64,000 nucleotides of DNA, from assembly GCF_030161555.1 (NCBI RefSeq), contig NZ_BSUK01000001.1:4119862-4183861 (forward strand), in the 5' to 3' direction. Source of the stretch: Luteimicrobium album (lineage in GTDB: Bacteria; Actinomycetota; Actinomycetes; Actinomycetales; Cellulomonadaceae). Below are positions 35,672-43,389 of this stretch, piece by piece. The position numbers and the translations under genes are program-made. The notes under the pieces were generated by a model that saw only the letters and a list, made by a program, of their open reading frames with translations, had not been told where the DNA came from and did no database searches. Every line of letters begins with the position of its first letter. The stretch's first letter is position 1.

Positions 35672-36356
35672 CCCGCGCCAGGGATTCACCGGCCTCCCGG
35701 ACTACAACGACCCGCCCAAGGTCCCCGACCACCTATCCGGGCTGTTCAGCTTCCTGCTCGACAGGTCCACCGAGCAGTACCCGACCCTCACCGCGCTCCA
35801 GTCCGCGATCCCCTCCCCAGCCGACGGCATGTTCAAGGCCGTCACGGGTGAGAAGGCGCTCTATTACGCGATCGGCGGACAGTGGCTCCTCGTCTGGAAG
35901 AGCACTCCGGCGGTGTTCGGTCGCCGCTTCCAGAACTCGGTGGCCGGCCAGTCGATCCCGTCCGGAACCGACACGCTGTACACGTTCGCAGGAGCGACGG
36001 GCTCCGAGCTGTCCGGCGGCGTGACCCTGGGGACCGGGTCACAGGTCGGGTGCTTGATTGTTCCCAAGGGCCTGTGGTCGCTGTCCGCGCAGGCTGCGTT
36101 CCCGTCCAACGCAACCGGGGTCCGGTCCCTGTACCTCAGCGTGGTCAACTCCGACGGCAGCTTCGGAGCGAACGTCGCACTCGCCCAGGTGAAGAGCTCC
36201 GGGTCCGTCGACTCGCTGAACGTCAGCTCGGTCTACCGCGCATCGACGGGCGGAATGGCGTTCGGTATCAGGCTCGGCCAGAACAGCGGCAGCGCGCTAA
36301 CCATCGCCTCCGCCTACTACAGCCCATTCCTCACGGCCGTGAAGATCGCCGACTGA
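35661..36356 (+). CDS. tail fibre / receptor-binding protein
   Basis: 231 aa. The N-terminal part (GFTGLPDYNDPPKVPDHLSG...TALQSAIPSPADGMFKAVTG) is the usual attachment segment. The C-terminal ~140 residues are beta-rich and Ser/Gly/Asn-rich (VFGRRFQNSVAGQSIPSGTD, then AALSL-type strands) and fit a jelly-roll head-binding domain. Less GC-rich than neighbours, as expected of a fast-changing host-range gene. Confidence 0.7.
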   Translation: MQTDPRQGFTGLPDYNDPPKVPDHLSGLFSFLLDRSTEQYPTLTALQSAIPSPADGMFKAVTGEKALYYAIGGQWLLVWKSTPAVFGRRFQNSVAGQSIPSGTDTLYTFAGATGSELSGGVTLGTGSQVGCLIVPKGLWSLSAQAAFPSNATGVRSLYLSVVNSDGSFGANVALAQVKSSGSVDSLNVSSVYRASTGGMAFGIRLGQNSGSALTIASAYYSPFLTAVKIAD

Positions 36357-36395
36357 CACCCACGCGCCACCCCCACCACGCGAGGAGGACCCCGC

Positions 36396-36830
36396 ATGCA
36401 CCTGGTCGTGACCCTCTGGGCCGAGTTCGCCGACGACACCGCCGCCCCGGCGCCAACCGGGCACGACTGGCTGATCGCGACGATCGGGTCCGTGGTCATC
36501 ACGGCGATCGTCGCGCCGGTCCTCGCGAGGCTCTTGAACCGGCGCACGCACCGCGAGCTCCGCCACCACGGCGAGGTCCTAGCCGAGATCCGCGAGCAGC
36601 AGTCACGCGCTGAGCAGACCTCGGAGACGATCCGCGCGCAGGTCCAGAACGACCACGACCGTAACCTGCGCGACGACGTCGACCATCTGACAGACGCCGT
36701 CGAACGGGTCGCGAAGGCCGCCGCACAGAACGCCGGCGCGCAACGCCGCACCGCCCGCACGCTCTCCCGGGTCGAGGCCGCAGTCACCGAGGTCGCCGAA
36801 CGCCTCGACGAGCACCTCACCCGCGACTGA
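36396..36830 (+). CDS. membrane-anchored coiled-coil protein (DUF2746-like)
   Basis: 144 aa. One transmembrane helix (LIATIGSVVITAIVAPVLARLL), then a long charged coiled coil (ELRHHGEVLAEIREQQSRAEQT onward). DUF2746-type proteins occur in the lysis modules of actinophages and may act as spanin- or holin-like factors; activity not shown. Confidence 0.65.
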   Translation: MHLVVTLWAEFADDTAAPAPTGHDWLIATIGSVVITAIVAPVLARLLNRRTHRELRHHGEVLAEIREQQSRAEQTSETIRAQVQNDHDRNLRDDVDHLTDAVERVAKAAAQNAGAQRRTARTLSRVEAAVTEVAERLDEHLTRD

Positions 36831-36856
36831 CCCACCCCACCTTCACCCCGCCGTCG

Positions 36857-36868
36857 CCCGACGTCGGG
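36857..36868. other. 12-bp palindrome before the endolysin gene
   Basis: CCCGACGTCGGG is a perfect palindrome in the 68-bp gap upstream of the endolysin gene. It could be a regulator site or a small hairpin; nothing else in the gap is recognised apart from the ribosome binding site CAGGAGG near 36887. Confidence 0.3.
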
Positions 36869-36898
36869 GCCCTTCGCCCTGCCCAGGAGGCACCCACG

Positions 36899-37498
36899 AT
36901 GAGCACGCTCACCACCATCGACAAGGCCGGCCACCGGCTCATGCCCGACGCCGCGGCGTCGTTCGCGCGCATGCAGAAGGCCCGTGGGTCGGCGTTCCAC
37001 GTGACGTCCGCCTACCGGTCGACCGCGGACCAGCAGGTCCTCTACGACGGGTACAAGGCCGGGAAGCCGGGCTACAACTTCGCCCTGCCGCCCAGCCAGT
37101 CCAACCACTGCCGGGGCGAGGCGGTCGACTTCGGGTCCGCGGACTACGCGTGGCTCGAGGCGCACGCCGCCGCCTACGGGTGGATCCAGGACAAGAACGA
37201 GCGGTGGCACTACGACTACGTGCCGAGCCGGGACACGCACAAGCCCGCCCCCTCGAAGCCCGCGAAGGCATCGAGCTCCGTGCTCAAGAAGGGCTCGACC
37301 GGCACGAAGGTCAAGAACCTCCAGCGCGGCCTGAACAAGAAGTTCCCCGCGTACGCGAAGCTCGCCGTCGACGGAATCTTCGGCCCGAAGGTCGAGGCCG
37401 CCGTGCGCGAGTTCCAGAAGCGCGCGGGCCTGGTCGTCGACGGCATCGTCGGCCCGAAGACCGTCGCCGCCCTCAAGACCTACGGGGTGACCCTGTGA
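36899..37498 (+). CDS. endolysin: M15 L-alanyl-D-glutamate/D-Ala-D-Ala peptidase with peptidoglycan-binding domain
   Basis: 199 aa. The N-terminal ~115 residues are a VanY/M15 metallopeptidase: SAYRSTADQQVLYDGYKAG, zinc ligands in NHCRGEAVDFG and in RWHYDYV. Ser/Lys-rich linker, then a PG_binding_1 domain (LKKGSTGTKVKNLQRGLN, VDGIFGPKVEAAVREFQ, VDGIVGPKTVAAL). It cuts peptide cross-links of the host wall at lysis. AGGAGG precedes ATG. The holin gene overlaps its stop. Confidence 0.9.
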   Translation: MSTLTTIDKAGHRLMPDAAASFARMQKARGSAFHVTSAYRSTADQQVLYDGYKAGKPGYNFALPPSQSNHCRGEAVDFGSADYAWLEAHAAAYGWIQDKNERWHYDYVPSRDTHKPAPSKPAKASSSVLKKGSTGTKVKNLQRGLNKKFPAYAKLAVDGIFGPKVEAAVREFQKRAGLVVDGIVGPKTVAALKTYGVTL

Positions 37499-37812
37499 GC
37501 ATCACGATCCCGAAGAAGTACCGCAAGGCCGTCTACGTGATCGGCGTGGTCGCCGGCGTCGTGACCCTCGGGCTCGGCATCGTCGACCCGTCGCTCGCAG
37601 CCGACGCGTCCGAGCGCGCCCAGTCCGTCACCGACTGGCTGACCTCGCTCGCCGGCGTCGTCGGCGCCGCGGGCGGTGTCCTCGCGCTCCTCCACCTCAC
37701 CGCCGACAAGCCCGCCGACCAGGCGCCGCCCGCGGTCCCCGACGACGGCACGGCGGTCATCTCCGACCCCGACGTCACCAACCCCTCACCGGACTTCACC
37801 CCCGATGCCTGA
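37495..37812 (+). CDS. holin
   Basis: 105 aa from GTG 37495, overlapping the endolysin stop. Two hydrophobic segments (AVYVIGVVAGVVTLGLGIV and LTSLAGVVGAAGGVLALLHL) and a hydrophilic Asp/Pro-rich tail: the small two-helix holin type next to the endolysin. Confidence 0.8.
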   Translation: MSITIPKKYRKAVYVIGVVAGVVTLGLGIVDPSLAADASERAQSVTDWLTSLAGVVGAAGGVLALLHLTADKPADQAPPAVPDDGTAVISDPDVTNPSPDFTPDA

Positions 37813-37981
37813 CGGCCGTGACGTGATCATCACGAAGTGCCCACACTGCGGGGCCGTGCTCGCTGTCAACGAGGCCGCAGGCGCCATGCCAGTCCGGTCG
37901 TGCTGCGCCGGGGGCCGCGACGACGACCTCACGACATCTCGAGCGACCCGTCGTTGCGGCCCGGCACCGGAGGCAACGTGA
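37805..37981 (+). CDS. small zinc-ribbon protein
   Basis: 58 aa, ATG overlapping the holin end. CPHCGAVLAVNEAAGAMPVRSCC suggests one zinc-binding Cys cluster. Its end overlaps the convergent minus-strand gene by about 53 bp, so the last residues are probably unimportant. Confidence 0.5.
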   Translation: MPDGRDVIITKCPHCGAVLAVNEAAGAMPVRSCCAGGRDDDLTTSRATRRCGPAPEAT

Positions 37982-38261
37982 ACTCGGTGTAGTTCCCGTT
38001 CTCGTCGACGTACCGCGGCATCATGGATCCGCTGACGAACTTCAGCCCCGCGCGGCGCCCTCCGGGCCCGAACATGTCACTCGTCATCCGGAGCAACGTG
38101 CTGGCGACCTCGAACTCGGGCTCCTCACGGGCAAGCATCCCGACGATGTTGCCCTCACCGTCCCCGAGGACGTCGTTCCGGAAGACCGCTCCATCGATGA
38201 GGTCCTCGACCTCGACCTCGAACTCGTAGACGAACCGCATGAACCTGCGCTCAGTGGACAT
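37929..38261 (-). CDS. right-arm cassette protein, unknown
   Basis: 110 aa from ATG 38261. Acidic N-terminal half (FVYEFEVEVEDLIDGAVFRND), then GEGNIVGMLAREEPEFEVAS and a Gly-rich part. No family recognised. First-from-left gene of the minus-strand cassette at the right end of the phage, facing the late operon; probably expressed in the lysogen. Confidence 0.6.
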   Translation of the reverse strand: MSTERRFMRFVYEFEVEVEDLIDGAVFRNDVLGDGEGNIVGMLAREEPEFEVASTLLRMTSDMFGPGGRRAGLKFVSGSMMPRYVDENGNYTEFTLPPVPGRNDGSLEMS

Positions 38262-38324
38262 GCGCGGAGCCTGCCACCGTTCGAGCCAGCGGCACCAGAT
38301 GCCACCGGAAAGTATCACCCCGCA

Positions 38325-38376
38325 CACGACACCGCCCCCGCTCACCTCTCGCGAGGTGAGCGGGGGCGTTGTCGTG
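38325..38376. terminator. large bidirectional hairpin
   Basis: CGCCCCCGCTCACCTC (38333-38348) pairs perfectly with GAGGTGAGCGGGGGCG (38353-38368) around a 4-base TCGC loop. The outer CACGACA (38325-38331) pairs with TGTCGTG (38370-38376), with one mismatched pair between. It directly follows the stop of the NYN-domain gene on the minus strand. Such a long stem would stop transcription in either direction. Confidence 0.75.
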
Positions 38377-39001
38377 CTACGTGTAGTCCTTGCGATCTCT
38401 TGCTCTGACGAAGGCGTCTCCATGCAGTCGGGTGTGCCAGACGCGTCGGCCCGGCACCCTGAGCACACGACACCCGTCCCAACCTGCCGTCTCGACTCCG
38501 ACCTTGCCGCTCTCGAAGGCAGCTGCAAGCGCGGGCTCAAGGTCAGTGTCGTGAGATGCCAGGACGACGACATCGGCGTCACCCCGATCGGCTGAGCGGA
38601 CGAAATCCAGGGCTACGAGAACGTCGACGCCCTTCTCCTGGGCGTGCCGCTCCCCGTTGACCCAGCTGTAGCGAAGTCCGCGATGGATGACCTCAACGCG
38701 GGGGTCGCGGGTCCACTCCGACTGCTGCGCCAGGTTCCTCCGGTACGCGTTCGGGTTCTCCGTGTTCGACGGCAGGCCGCGATAGACGACGACCTTCTCG
38801 ATCACGTACTGCACCGGATCGTCATGGCTTGCGATCGCGGTGCTGGCGAGCACATGGTTGCGCACGGACAGCCACTGATTCGCGAAGTAGAGGGTGAATG
38901 AGCGACTCGTGCCGCGGCACGGAGTCCGGCACAAACACGCCATGGCCGGTGAGATGGATGTTCTGGTAGTCGATCACCAGCTTGACCGAGCGACGCTCCA
39001 T
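38377..39001 (-). CDS. NYN-domain (PIN-like) RNase (frame break)
   Basis: About 208 aa when repaired. Start VKLVIDYQNIHLTG with the first catalytic Asp, VVYRGLPSN, then GVDVLVALDFV and VVVLASHDTDLEP with further Asp residues: an NYN nuclease of the LabA/PIN type, expected to cut RNA. The frame changes near 38890-38896 (HPLL to YFANQW), in the opposite sense to the other breaks (one base too many or two too few), so this could be a true mutation. Its start follows an intrinsic terminator by 18 bp. Confidence 0.75.
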
Positions 39002-39018
39002 CGTGCCCCTCCGGGTAG

Positions 39019-39051
39019 AAAAAGCCCCACCAGTCCCGGAGGACGGTGGGG
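39019..39051 (-). terminator. intrinsic terminator upstream of the NYN gene
   Basis: On the minus strand CCCCACC (39051-39045) and GGTGGGG (39031-39025) form a 7-bp stem with a 13-base loop, then C and a T5 tract at 39023-39019. It is the only hairpin with a U-tract that I found here. Placed between the zinc-finger gene and the NYN gene, it either ends the upstream unit or acts as an attenuator. Confidence 0.75.
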
Positions 39052-39126
39052 AGCTATGCGAGGACCATAGCAAGTTCGCTCGGCGGATGGTGTAACGAAG
39101 CCGTAACGGTGTCGGAACTCACACCG

Positions 39127-39531
39127 TCAACTCGACGCCTCGAGCCGGCACGTCCGGCATCGTCGCCGCCCGTCGGACGGGTACACGATCGTGTTCTCGG
39201 GGGTGTACTCGTGCCCGTGGGGGCAGTGGGTCTTGGCGCGCTGGTGCTCGCCGCCGGTCCGGGCCTCGGTCGACCCGTGGCGCCAGACACGGAGGTAGTG
39301 GGGGTGGCACATCCCCTTCGCGGAGGCGCGCTCGTCGCACCCGTCCACGCTGCACACCGCCGGGGTCCTCGTGTCCCACGTGCGGACGTGCTCACGGATC
39401 AGGTCGGCCTGCTCGTCCGTGAAGAGCCACGCGTGGCCGGTCCGCTCCCAACCCCAGGTACGTGCGAGGCGTGCGACCCGGTGCTCGCGCACGCCGAGCT
39501 CGCCGGTCAGCTGGGCTGCCGTCCAGGTCAC
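39127..39531 (-). CDS. zinc-finger protein, HNH-endonuclease-like
   Basis: 134 aa from GTG 39531. N-terminal winged/HTH segment (TAAQLTGELGVREHRVARLART). Then CSVDGCDERASAKGMCHPHYLRVW and HCPHGHEYTPENTIVY...RRRCRTCR, the double zinc-finger pattern found in small actinophage HNH endonucleases and zinc-finger DNA-binding proteins. I see no complete HNH core, so nuclease activity is uncertain. The GTG overlaps the stop of a 34-aa membrane peptide. Confidence 0.65.
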   Translation of the reverse strand: MTWTAAQLTGELGVREHRVARLARTWGWERTGHAWLFTDEQADLIREHVRTWDTRTPAVCSVDGCDERASAKGMCHPHYLRVWRHGSTEARTGGEHQRAKTHCPHGHEYTPENTIVYPSDGRRRCRTCRLEASS

Positions 39532-39632
39532 CGCCGCGCCTTGCGGTCCATGCGGCGCTTCGTCAGGACGGCCACGGGCACCACGACGACGACGCTCGCG
39601 AGCCACCACAGAACGGCGTCCAGAGCTTCCAC
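39528..39632 (-). CDS. 34-aa single-helix membrane peptide
   Basis: GTG 39632 opens VEALDAVLWWLASVVVVVPV followed by AVLTKRRMDRKARR: one transmembrane helix and a basic tail (positive-inside). The TGA overlaps the GTG of the zinc-finger gene, which argues for translation as a coupled pair. Function unknown; the size fits type I toxin-like or regulator peptides, but nothing more supports that. Confidence 0.5.
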   Translation of the reverse strand: MEALDAVLWWLASVVVVVPVAVLTKRRMDRKARR

Positions 39633-39645
39633 GCCGAGAATCGTG

Positions 39646-40011
39646 TCACACGCCGTGCATCGGCCGGACCGGGCGTGCGTCGAGCGCGGCTCGCGCGGCG
39701 GCGCGCACGTCGTCGTCGAGATCGAGCGCCAGGACCTGCAGGGTGGGGTCGTGCGCGTCGGACCGGCGTGCTAGCAGCAGGCGCACCCCGGCGTCGCGGT
39801 GACCGACGTACCGGCCGGCGATCGACCCGCTGCACACCGGGTTGCCGAGCACGGCGTGCACGAGCTCGAGCGCGGCGTCATGGTCGAACCACTCCGGCGC
39901 GACGATCGCGAGCACCTCACGGTCCGTCGTCGTGCGCGCGATCTTCAGCCGCTCGACCGGGTCATGCCGCGTCGCCCGCCACGCCGCGGTGAACTCGTCC
40001 TGCCTACCCAT
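39646..40011 (-). CDS. HEAT-like helical protein, unknown
   Basis: 121 aa from ATG 40011. Helical repeats with a HEAT-like end (LQVLALDLDDDVRAAARAALDA) and RLLLARRSDAHDPTLQVLAL before it. It is the last phage gene before the attachment site and heads the minus-strand cassette. Role unknown. Confidence 0.6.
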   Translation of the reverse strand: MGRQDEFTAAWRATRHDPVERLKIARTTTDREVLAIVAPEWFDHDAALELVHAVLGNPVCSGSIAGRYVGHRDAGVRLLLARRSDAHDPTLQVLALDLDDDVRAAARAALDARPVRPMHGV

Positions 40012-40137
40012 GGCCCCGAGAGTCCCCGCCGCCACCCACGGCGCCGCGCGATGGTTGAAGCCTCAACCCTTGATTCGGGCAACTTAAGTCGGAGGCCTTG
40101 TTCTCACCCGGTCAGCACTCTCGGCGTCGCCGGTTTC
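40012..40137. other. non-coding right end of the phage (attP arm and possible cassette promoter)
   Basis: 126 bp without an ORF, less GC-rich than the rest (AACCCTTGATTCGGGCAACT region). It probably holds the promoter of the leftward cassette and the left arm of attP. Confidence 0.5.
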
Positions 40138-40167
40138 CGTCCGCTATCCGATGGGACGCAGAGTGCT
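40114..40167. other. reconstituted attP between the two prophage copies
   Basis: AGCACTCT (40114-40121) and AGAGTGCT (40160-40167) are perfect inverted arms whose centre falls between T40140 and C40141. Identity with attL begins at 40138 (equivalent to 1804), so TC at 40140-40141 is the likely crossover dinucleotide. About 54 bp with the crossover at the centre is the expected size for a serine-integrase attP. Confidence 0.8.
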
Positions 40168-41595
40168 CCAGACCGGGACGACGTCGGCGCGCCGCTCCTC
40201 GAAGCGCACCTCGACCCGCGCGATCAGAGCCCGCAGCGCGGACCGCTTCGCCTCGACCGGGAGCGTCACCCAGTCCGCCAGGACCTCGCGCGCGATCTTC
40301 GACGGGTCGTCGGGCATGCGCACGATCAGCCGCTCCGCCGCGGCGAGGCCGGACGTGAGCCGGTCGCGGCGCTCCATGATCTCGTCGCGCGTCACCCGGT
40401 ACGCGGCCTCCGGCACAAGCCCCGAGGCGAGGTGCCCGGTGAGGGCGGCGAGCTGGCGGTCCAGGCCGGTGATCTCGCGGGCGATGCGCTGCGCCTCGAG
40501 GCGCGCGTCCGATCCCTCGACGGCGGCCCGGGCCGCGGTGTTCTCGACGTCGTCCGCGACGTCGCGCAGCCACGCGAGCACGGCGTCCTCGACGAGGCGC
40601 AAGGAGATCGACCAGCGCGGCCCGTGTCCCTCGGCGCGGCCGAAGTCCCCGCACCGGTACCCGAGGAACCCTTCACGCTGCCGGTTCCGCGCCGACGGGG
40701 CGATGCGGTACCCGTTCATCCCGGCCCCGCACTCGCACCGCGCGATCCCAGACAGCAGGTACCGGCGCTTCACCTGCCGCTCTGCCGCGCGCGCCTCACG
40801 CTCGGCCCGGTACGCCTCCCACGTCTCGACGTCGACGATGCCCTGGTGCGCGCCGTCGTGGAGCTCGCCGTGGTAGACGACGTACCCGGCGTGGATCGGC
40901 GAGTCGAGGCACTGCACGATCGTCGTGTCGTGCCACGCGGGGGCGTGCATCGGCTTGAGGCCGAGGCCGTTGAACCAGGCTGCGAGCTCGCGGTGCCCTG
41001 CGCCGGCGAGGTACCGGCGGTACGCCTGCTCGATGTACGGGGCCGTGTCGGGGTCGGGGGTGACGGCGCCGTCGGCCCAGGCCCACCCCCAGGGGAGCTT
41101 CCCGCCGGGTGGGAGGCCGCGGGCGACGCGGGAGGCGTGGACCTCCTGCCACTGCTCGCTGATGCGTTCGGACTCGAACGCGGCGAGCTCGGTCATGACG
41201 CCGCGCGCGAACCGGCCCGCGGCGGTGCCGTCGTTGGGTTCGGTGGCGGATTCGATGCGGCCGCCGGCGACGTCGACGCGGTCGGCTGCGATGGCCCAGT
41301 CCTTGCGGTTGCGGGACAGGCGGGACCAGCGCCACAGGACGACGACGTCGGCGGCGCGGGTCTCGATCATGTCCATGACGCGTTGAACAGCGGGCCGCTT
41401 CCAGGTGCGCCCGGAGATGCCGGGGTCGGCTTCGACGGCGACGACGTCGTATCCGTGGCGGGCGCAGTAGTCGCGTCCGGCGGTCTCCTGCAGCTCGAGG
41501 CTGATCGACTCCTCGCGGTAGGTCGACTGGCGCAGGTAGAGGACCGCGCGCGGCGGCGTGTCGGGGACGGGGCGGAGGCCAGCACGAGGAGTCAT
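40144..41595 (-). CDS. int: large serine integrase, copy 2
   Basis: Identical to the gene at 1810-3261. Its 3' end lies in the inter-prophage attP. Confidence 0.95.
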   Translation of the reverse strand: MTPRAGLRPVPDTPPRAVLYLRQSTYREESISLELQETAGRDYCARHGYDVVAVEADPGISGRTWKRPAVQRVMDMIETRAADVVVLWRWSRLSRNRKDWAIAADRVDVAGGRIESATEPNDGTAAGRFARGVMTELAAFESERISEQWQEVHASRVARGLPPGGKLPWGWAWADGAVTPDPDTAPYIEQAYRRYLAGAGHRELAAWFNGLGLKPMHAPAWHDTTIVQCLDSPIHAGYVVYHGELHDGAHQGIVDVETWEAYRAEREARAAERQVKRRYLLSGIARCECGAGMNGYRIAPSARNRQREGFLGYRCGDFGRAEGHGPRWSISLRLVEDAVLAWLRDVADDVENTAARAAVEGSDARLEAQRIAREITGLDRQLAALTGHLASGLVPEAAYRVTRDEIMERRDRLTSGLAAAERLIVRMPDDPSKIAREVLADWVTLPVEAKRSALRALIARVEVRFEERRADVVPVWSTLRPIG

Positions 41596-41602
41596 AGGCG
41601 GG

Positions 41603-42253
41603 TCAGAACTTCCACTCCCAGCCCGTGTCGCCCTGGCCGTTGAGGCTGTACACGACGACCCCATGCTTGGTCTTGGAGTCGAGCACGACCAAGCCCTTCG
41701 CCTTCTGTGCTGGGCCGATCGATGTGGGGATCACTTCGGAGTCATCTGCGCATGCGAACGCGGCTGCTGTCGCGGGGTTCGACTGGTTGTAGCCGTCTGA
41801 ACCGATGAGCGACCAGGTGGCTGGACCGATACCGAGAGCCGTGCCTCCGGTGAGCGACAGCGCCTTCACGAGTTCCTTCGACGTGCGCGCTTCGACCGTG
41901 AGCGCGACGAGGTGGCCAGCTTTCGACTTGGTGGCGAACTGGCCGTCGCATGTGGGGTCGACCTTGATCTTCGTGACCCGGATCTGGAATGCCGCGTCCC
42001 CGAGATTGTCCCCGTTCGAACCTGACACCCAGCCCCACTCCCCGGCCTTCTTCTCCACGTTCCCTCGCGCGCTCGTCGGAGCCGCGGTCGGTGTGACCTC
42101 AGCGGTGGGGGTCGGCTTGAGCTGGGCTTGGACTGTCTGAGTGACGGTCGCCGTCACCGTGACGGGCGGTGCACTGGGGCCCGATGACGAGCACGCGGCG
42201 AGCGTCCCAGCTGCGACGACAGTGATGGTTGCGAGAGCGTACTTACGAGGCAT
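41603..42253 (-). CDS. prophage lipoprotein, copy 2
   Basis: Identical to the lipoprotein at 3269-3919: lipobox LAAC, Thr/Pro linker and DUF4352-like domain. Confidence 0.7.
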   Translation of the reverse strand: MPRKYALATITVVAAGTLAACSSSGPSAPPVTVTATVTQTVQAQLKPTPTAEVTPTAAPTSARGNVEKKAGEWGWVSGSNGDNLGDAAFQIRVTKIKVDPTCDGQFATKSKAGHLVALTVEARTSKELVKALSLTGGTALGIGPATWSLIGSDGYNQSNPATAAAFACADDSEVIPTSIGPAQKAKGLVVLDSKTKHGVVVYSLNGQGDTGWEWKF

Positions 42254-42318
42254 GGACGGATCATCCCGTACCGCGCCGAGGCGACGAACCGTGCGAACGG
42301 GTGAAGTCTGTGAGCGCG

Positions 42319-42729
42319 TCATGCGGGGTCGTCTTGGTTGAGGATCATCGCGGCGACGCGACCCTTCTCGTCGTCGGTGAGGTGTTCGATCCTGGCGCGG
42401 AGCGTGTCGACGTCGACCCACAGCTCGTCAGCCAGCTCAGCCTCGGACGTCGCCCACTTCCATGCGGCGAGGAGGTCGTCGAGGTCGATGAGCCGCCGGG
42501 CGGCCAGCGCACGTGCTGCCTGTTCGTCACGGCGCCGGCATCCGTCCGTGTGGCCGAGGTCGACGTGTGCGAGCTCGTGCGCGAGGGTGCAGCGGCGCTG
42601 CACCTGGGTCTGGTGCGGGTGCAGAACGATCATGGTGCGGCCGTCTGTGAAGCCGAGGAGTCCAGGTAGGACGGCCCAGTGGAGTCGGATGTGGGGCCGG
42701 TTCGCGAGTGCACGCCAGGGATGGAACAT
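42319..42729 (-). CDS. immA: ImmA/IrrE-family metallopeptidase, copy 2
   Basis: Identical to copy 1, including HELAHVDLGH. The same start uncertainty applies (42729, 42759 or 42771). Confidence 0.85.
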   Translation of the reverse strand: MFHPWRALANRPHIRLHWAVLPGLLGFTDGRTMIVLHPHQTQVQRRCTLAHELAHVDLGHTDGCRRRDEQAARALAARRLIDLDDLLAAWKWATSEAELADELWVDVDTLRARIEHLTDDEKGRVAAMILNQDDPA

Positions 42730-42761
42730 CGAGGTGAACGTACCGCCGCCCGAGGCCACTG

Positions 42762-42777
42762 TCGAACGCATGTTCGA
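42762..42777 (-). promoter_or_regulatory. LexA (SOS) box at the immA promoter, copy 2
   Basis: Same TCGAAC-GCAT-GTTCGA as at 4428-4443. Confidence 0.75.
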
Positions 42778-42779
42778 AT

Positions 42780-43358
42780 CTAGGCGGTGTGGCGCACCGT
42801 TAGCTCCGGAGGTTCGCGGCGCTGCAGTTCGTCATCAGCTTCACGAACCGCCGGATCCACGTTCGCTTCGTACCCCTCGAAGACCGTGTTGACGATGAGG
42901 ACAACCAGGAGGAGCACGTAAGCGCCGAGTCCGACAGCGAGGCTGTTCCAAAGGCGCGTCGGCGCCAATCCAGCCTTGACGAAGACGGCGACCGCGGTCG
43001 CAGCGCAGCAAGCGATGACACCCACGAGAGCGTGAGCGGCCGCTGCGTCGACGGATCTCCGAGCTGGAGCCTCTGACGCGGGGCGCCGGCCAGCCCGTTC
43101 GTCGAGGCGGCTTCTCCAGGCCGCAATCTGAGCGAAGACCGCTATGAGGACCCCGCCAAGGAGGGCGAAGCCCCCGATCAGGGCATCGGCAACTGTCGCT
43201 ACGGACCAATGGCGCCAGAACGCTACTGCGGCCAGTGCGACCGGGATGCCGTAGAGGAACCCACGGGACCACCAGTCGGGTGCTCCGCCCCGGTGGTTCC
43301 TGAGATCGGCCAGTCCCTCCCAGTGTCGCAAGAAGAGCTCGGCCGGACCCATAGGCAT
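42780..43358 (-). CDS. four-helix membrane protein, copy 2
   Basis: Identical to 4446-5024; possible RexB-like partner. Confidence 0.6.
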   Translation of the reverse strand: MPMGPAELFLRHWEGLADLRNHRGGAPDWWSRGFLYGIPVALAAVAFWRHWSVATVADALIGGFALLGGVLIAVFAQIAAWRSRLDERAGRRPASEAPARRSVDAAAAHALVGVIACCAATAVAVFVKAGLAPTRLWNSLAVGLGAYVLLLVVLIVNTVFEGYEANVDPAVREADDELQRREPPELTVRHTA

Positions 43359-43389
43359 CGCGTCACGCTCCTCAGATCGGCTCCCTGGT

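Larger units (their letters stand above)
1806..40140. mobile_element. temperate siphovirus-type prophage, copy 1
   Basis: A complete 38.3-kb prophage with integrase, immunity, replication, packaging, head, long non-contractile tail (tape measure, tail tube with Ig-like domain, no sheath gene) and lysis modules. Inserted in cpaF. Flanked by attL on the left and by an attP-like junction to copy 2 on the right. Confidence 0.93.
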
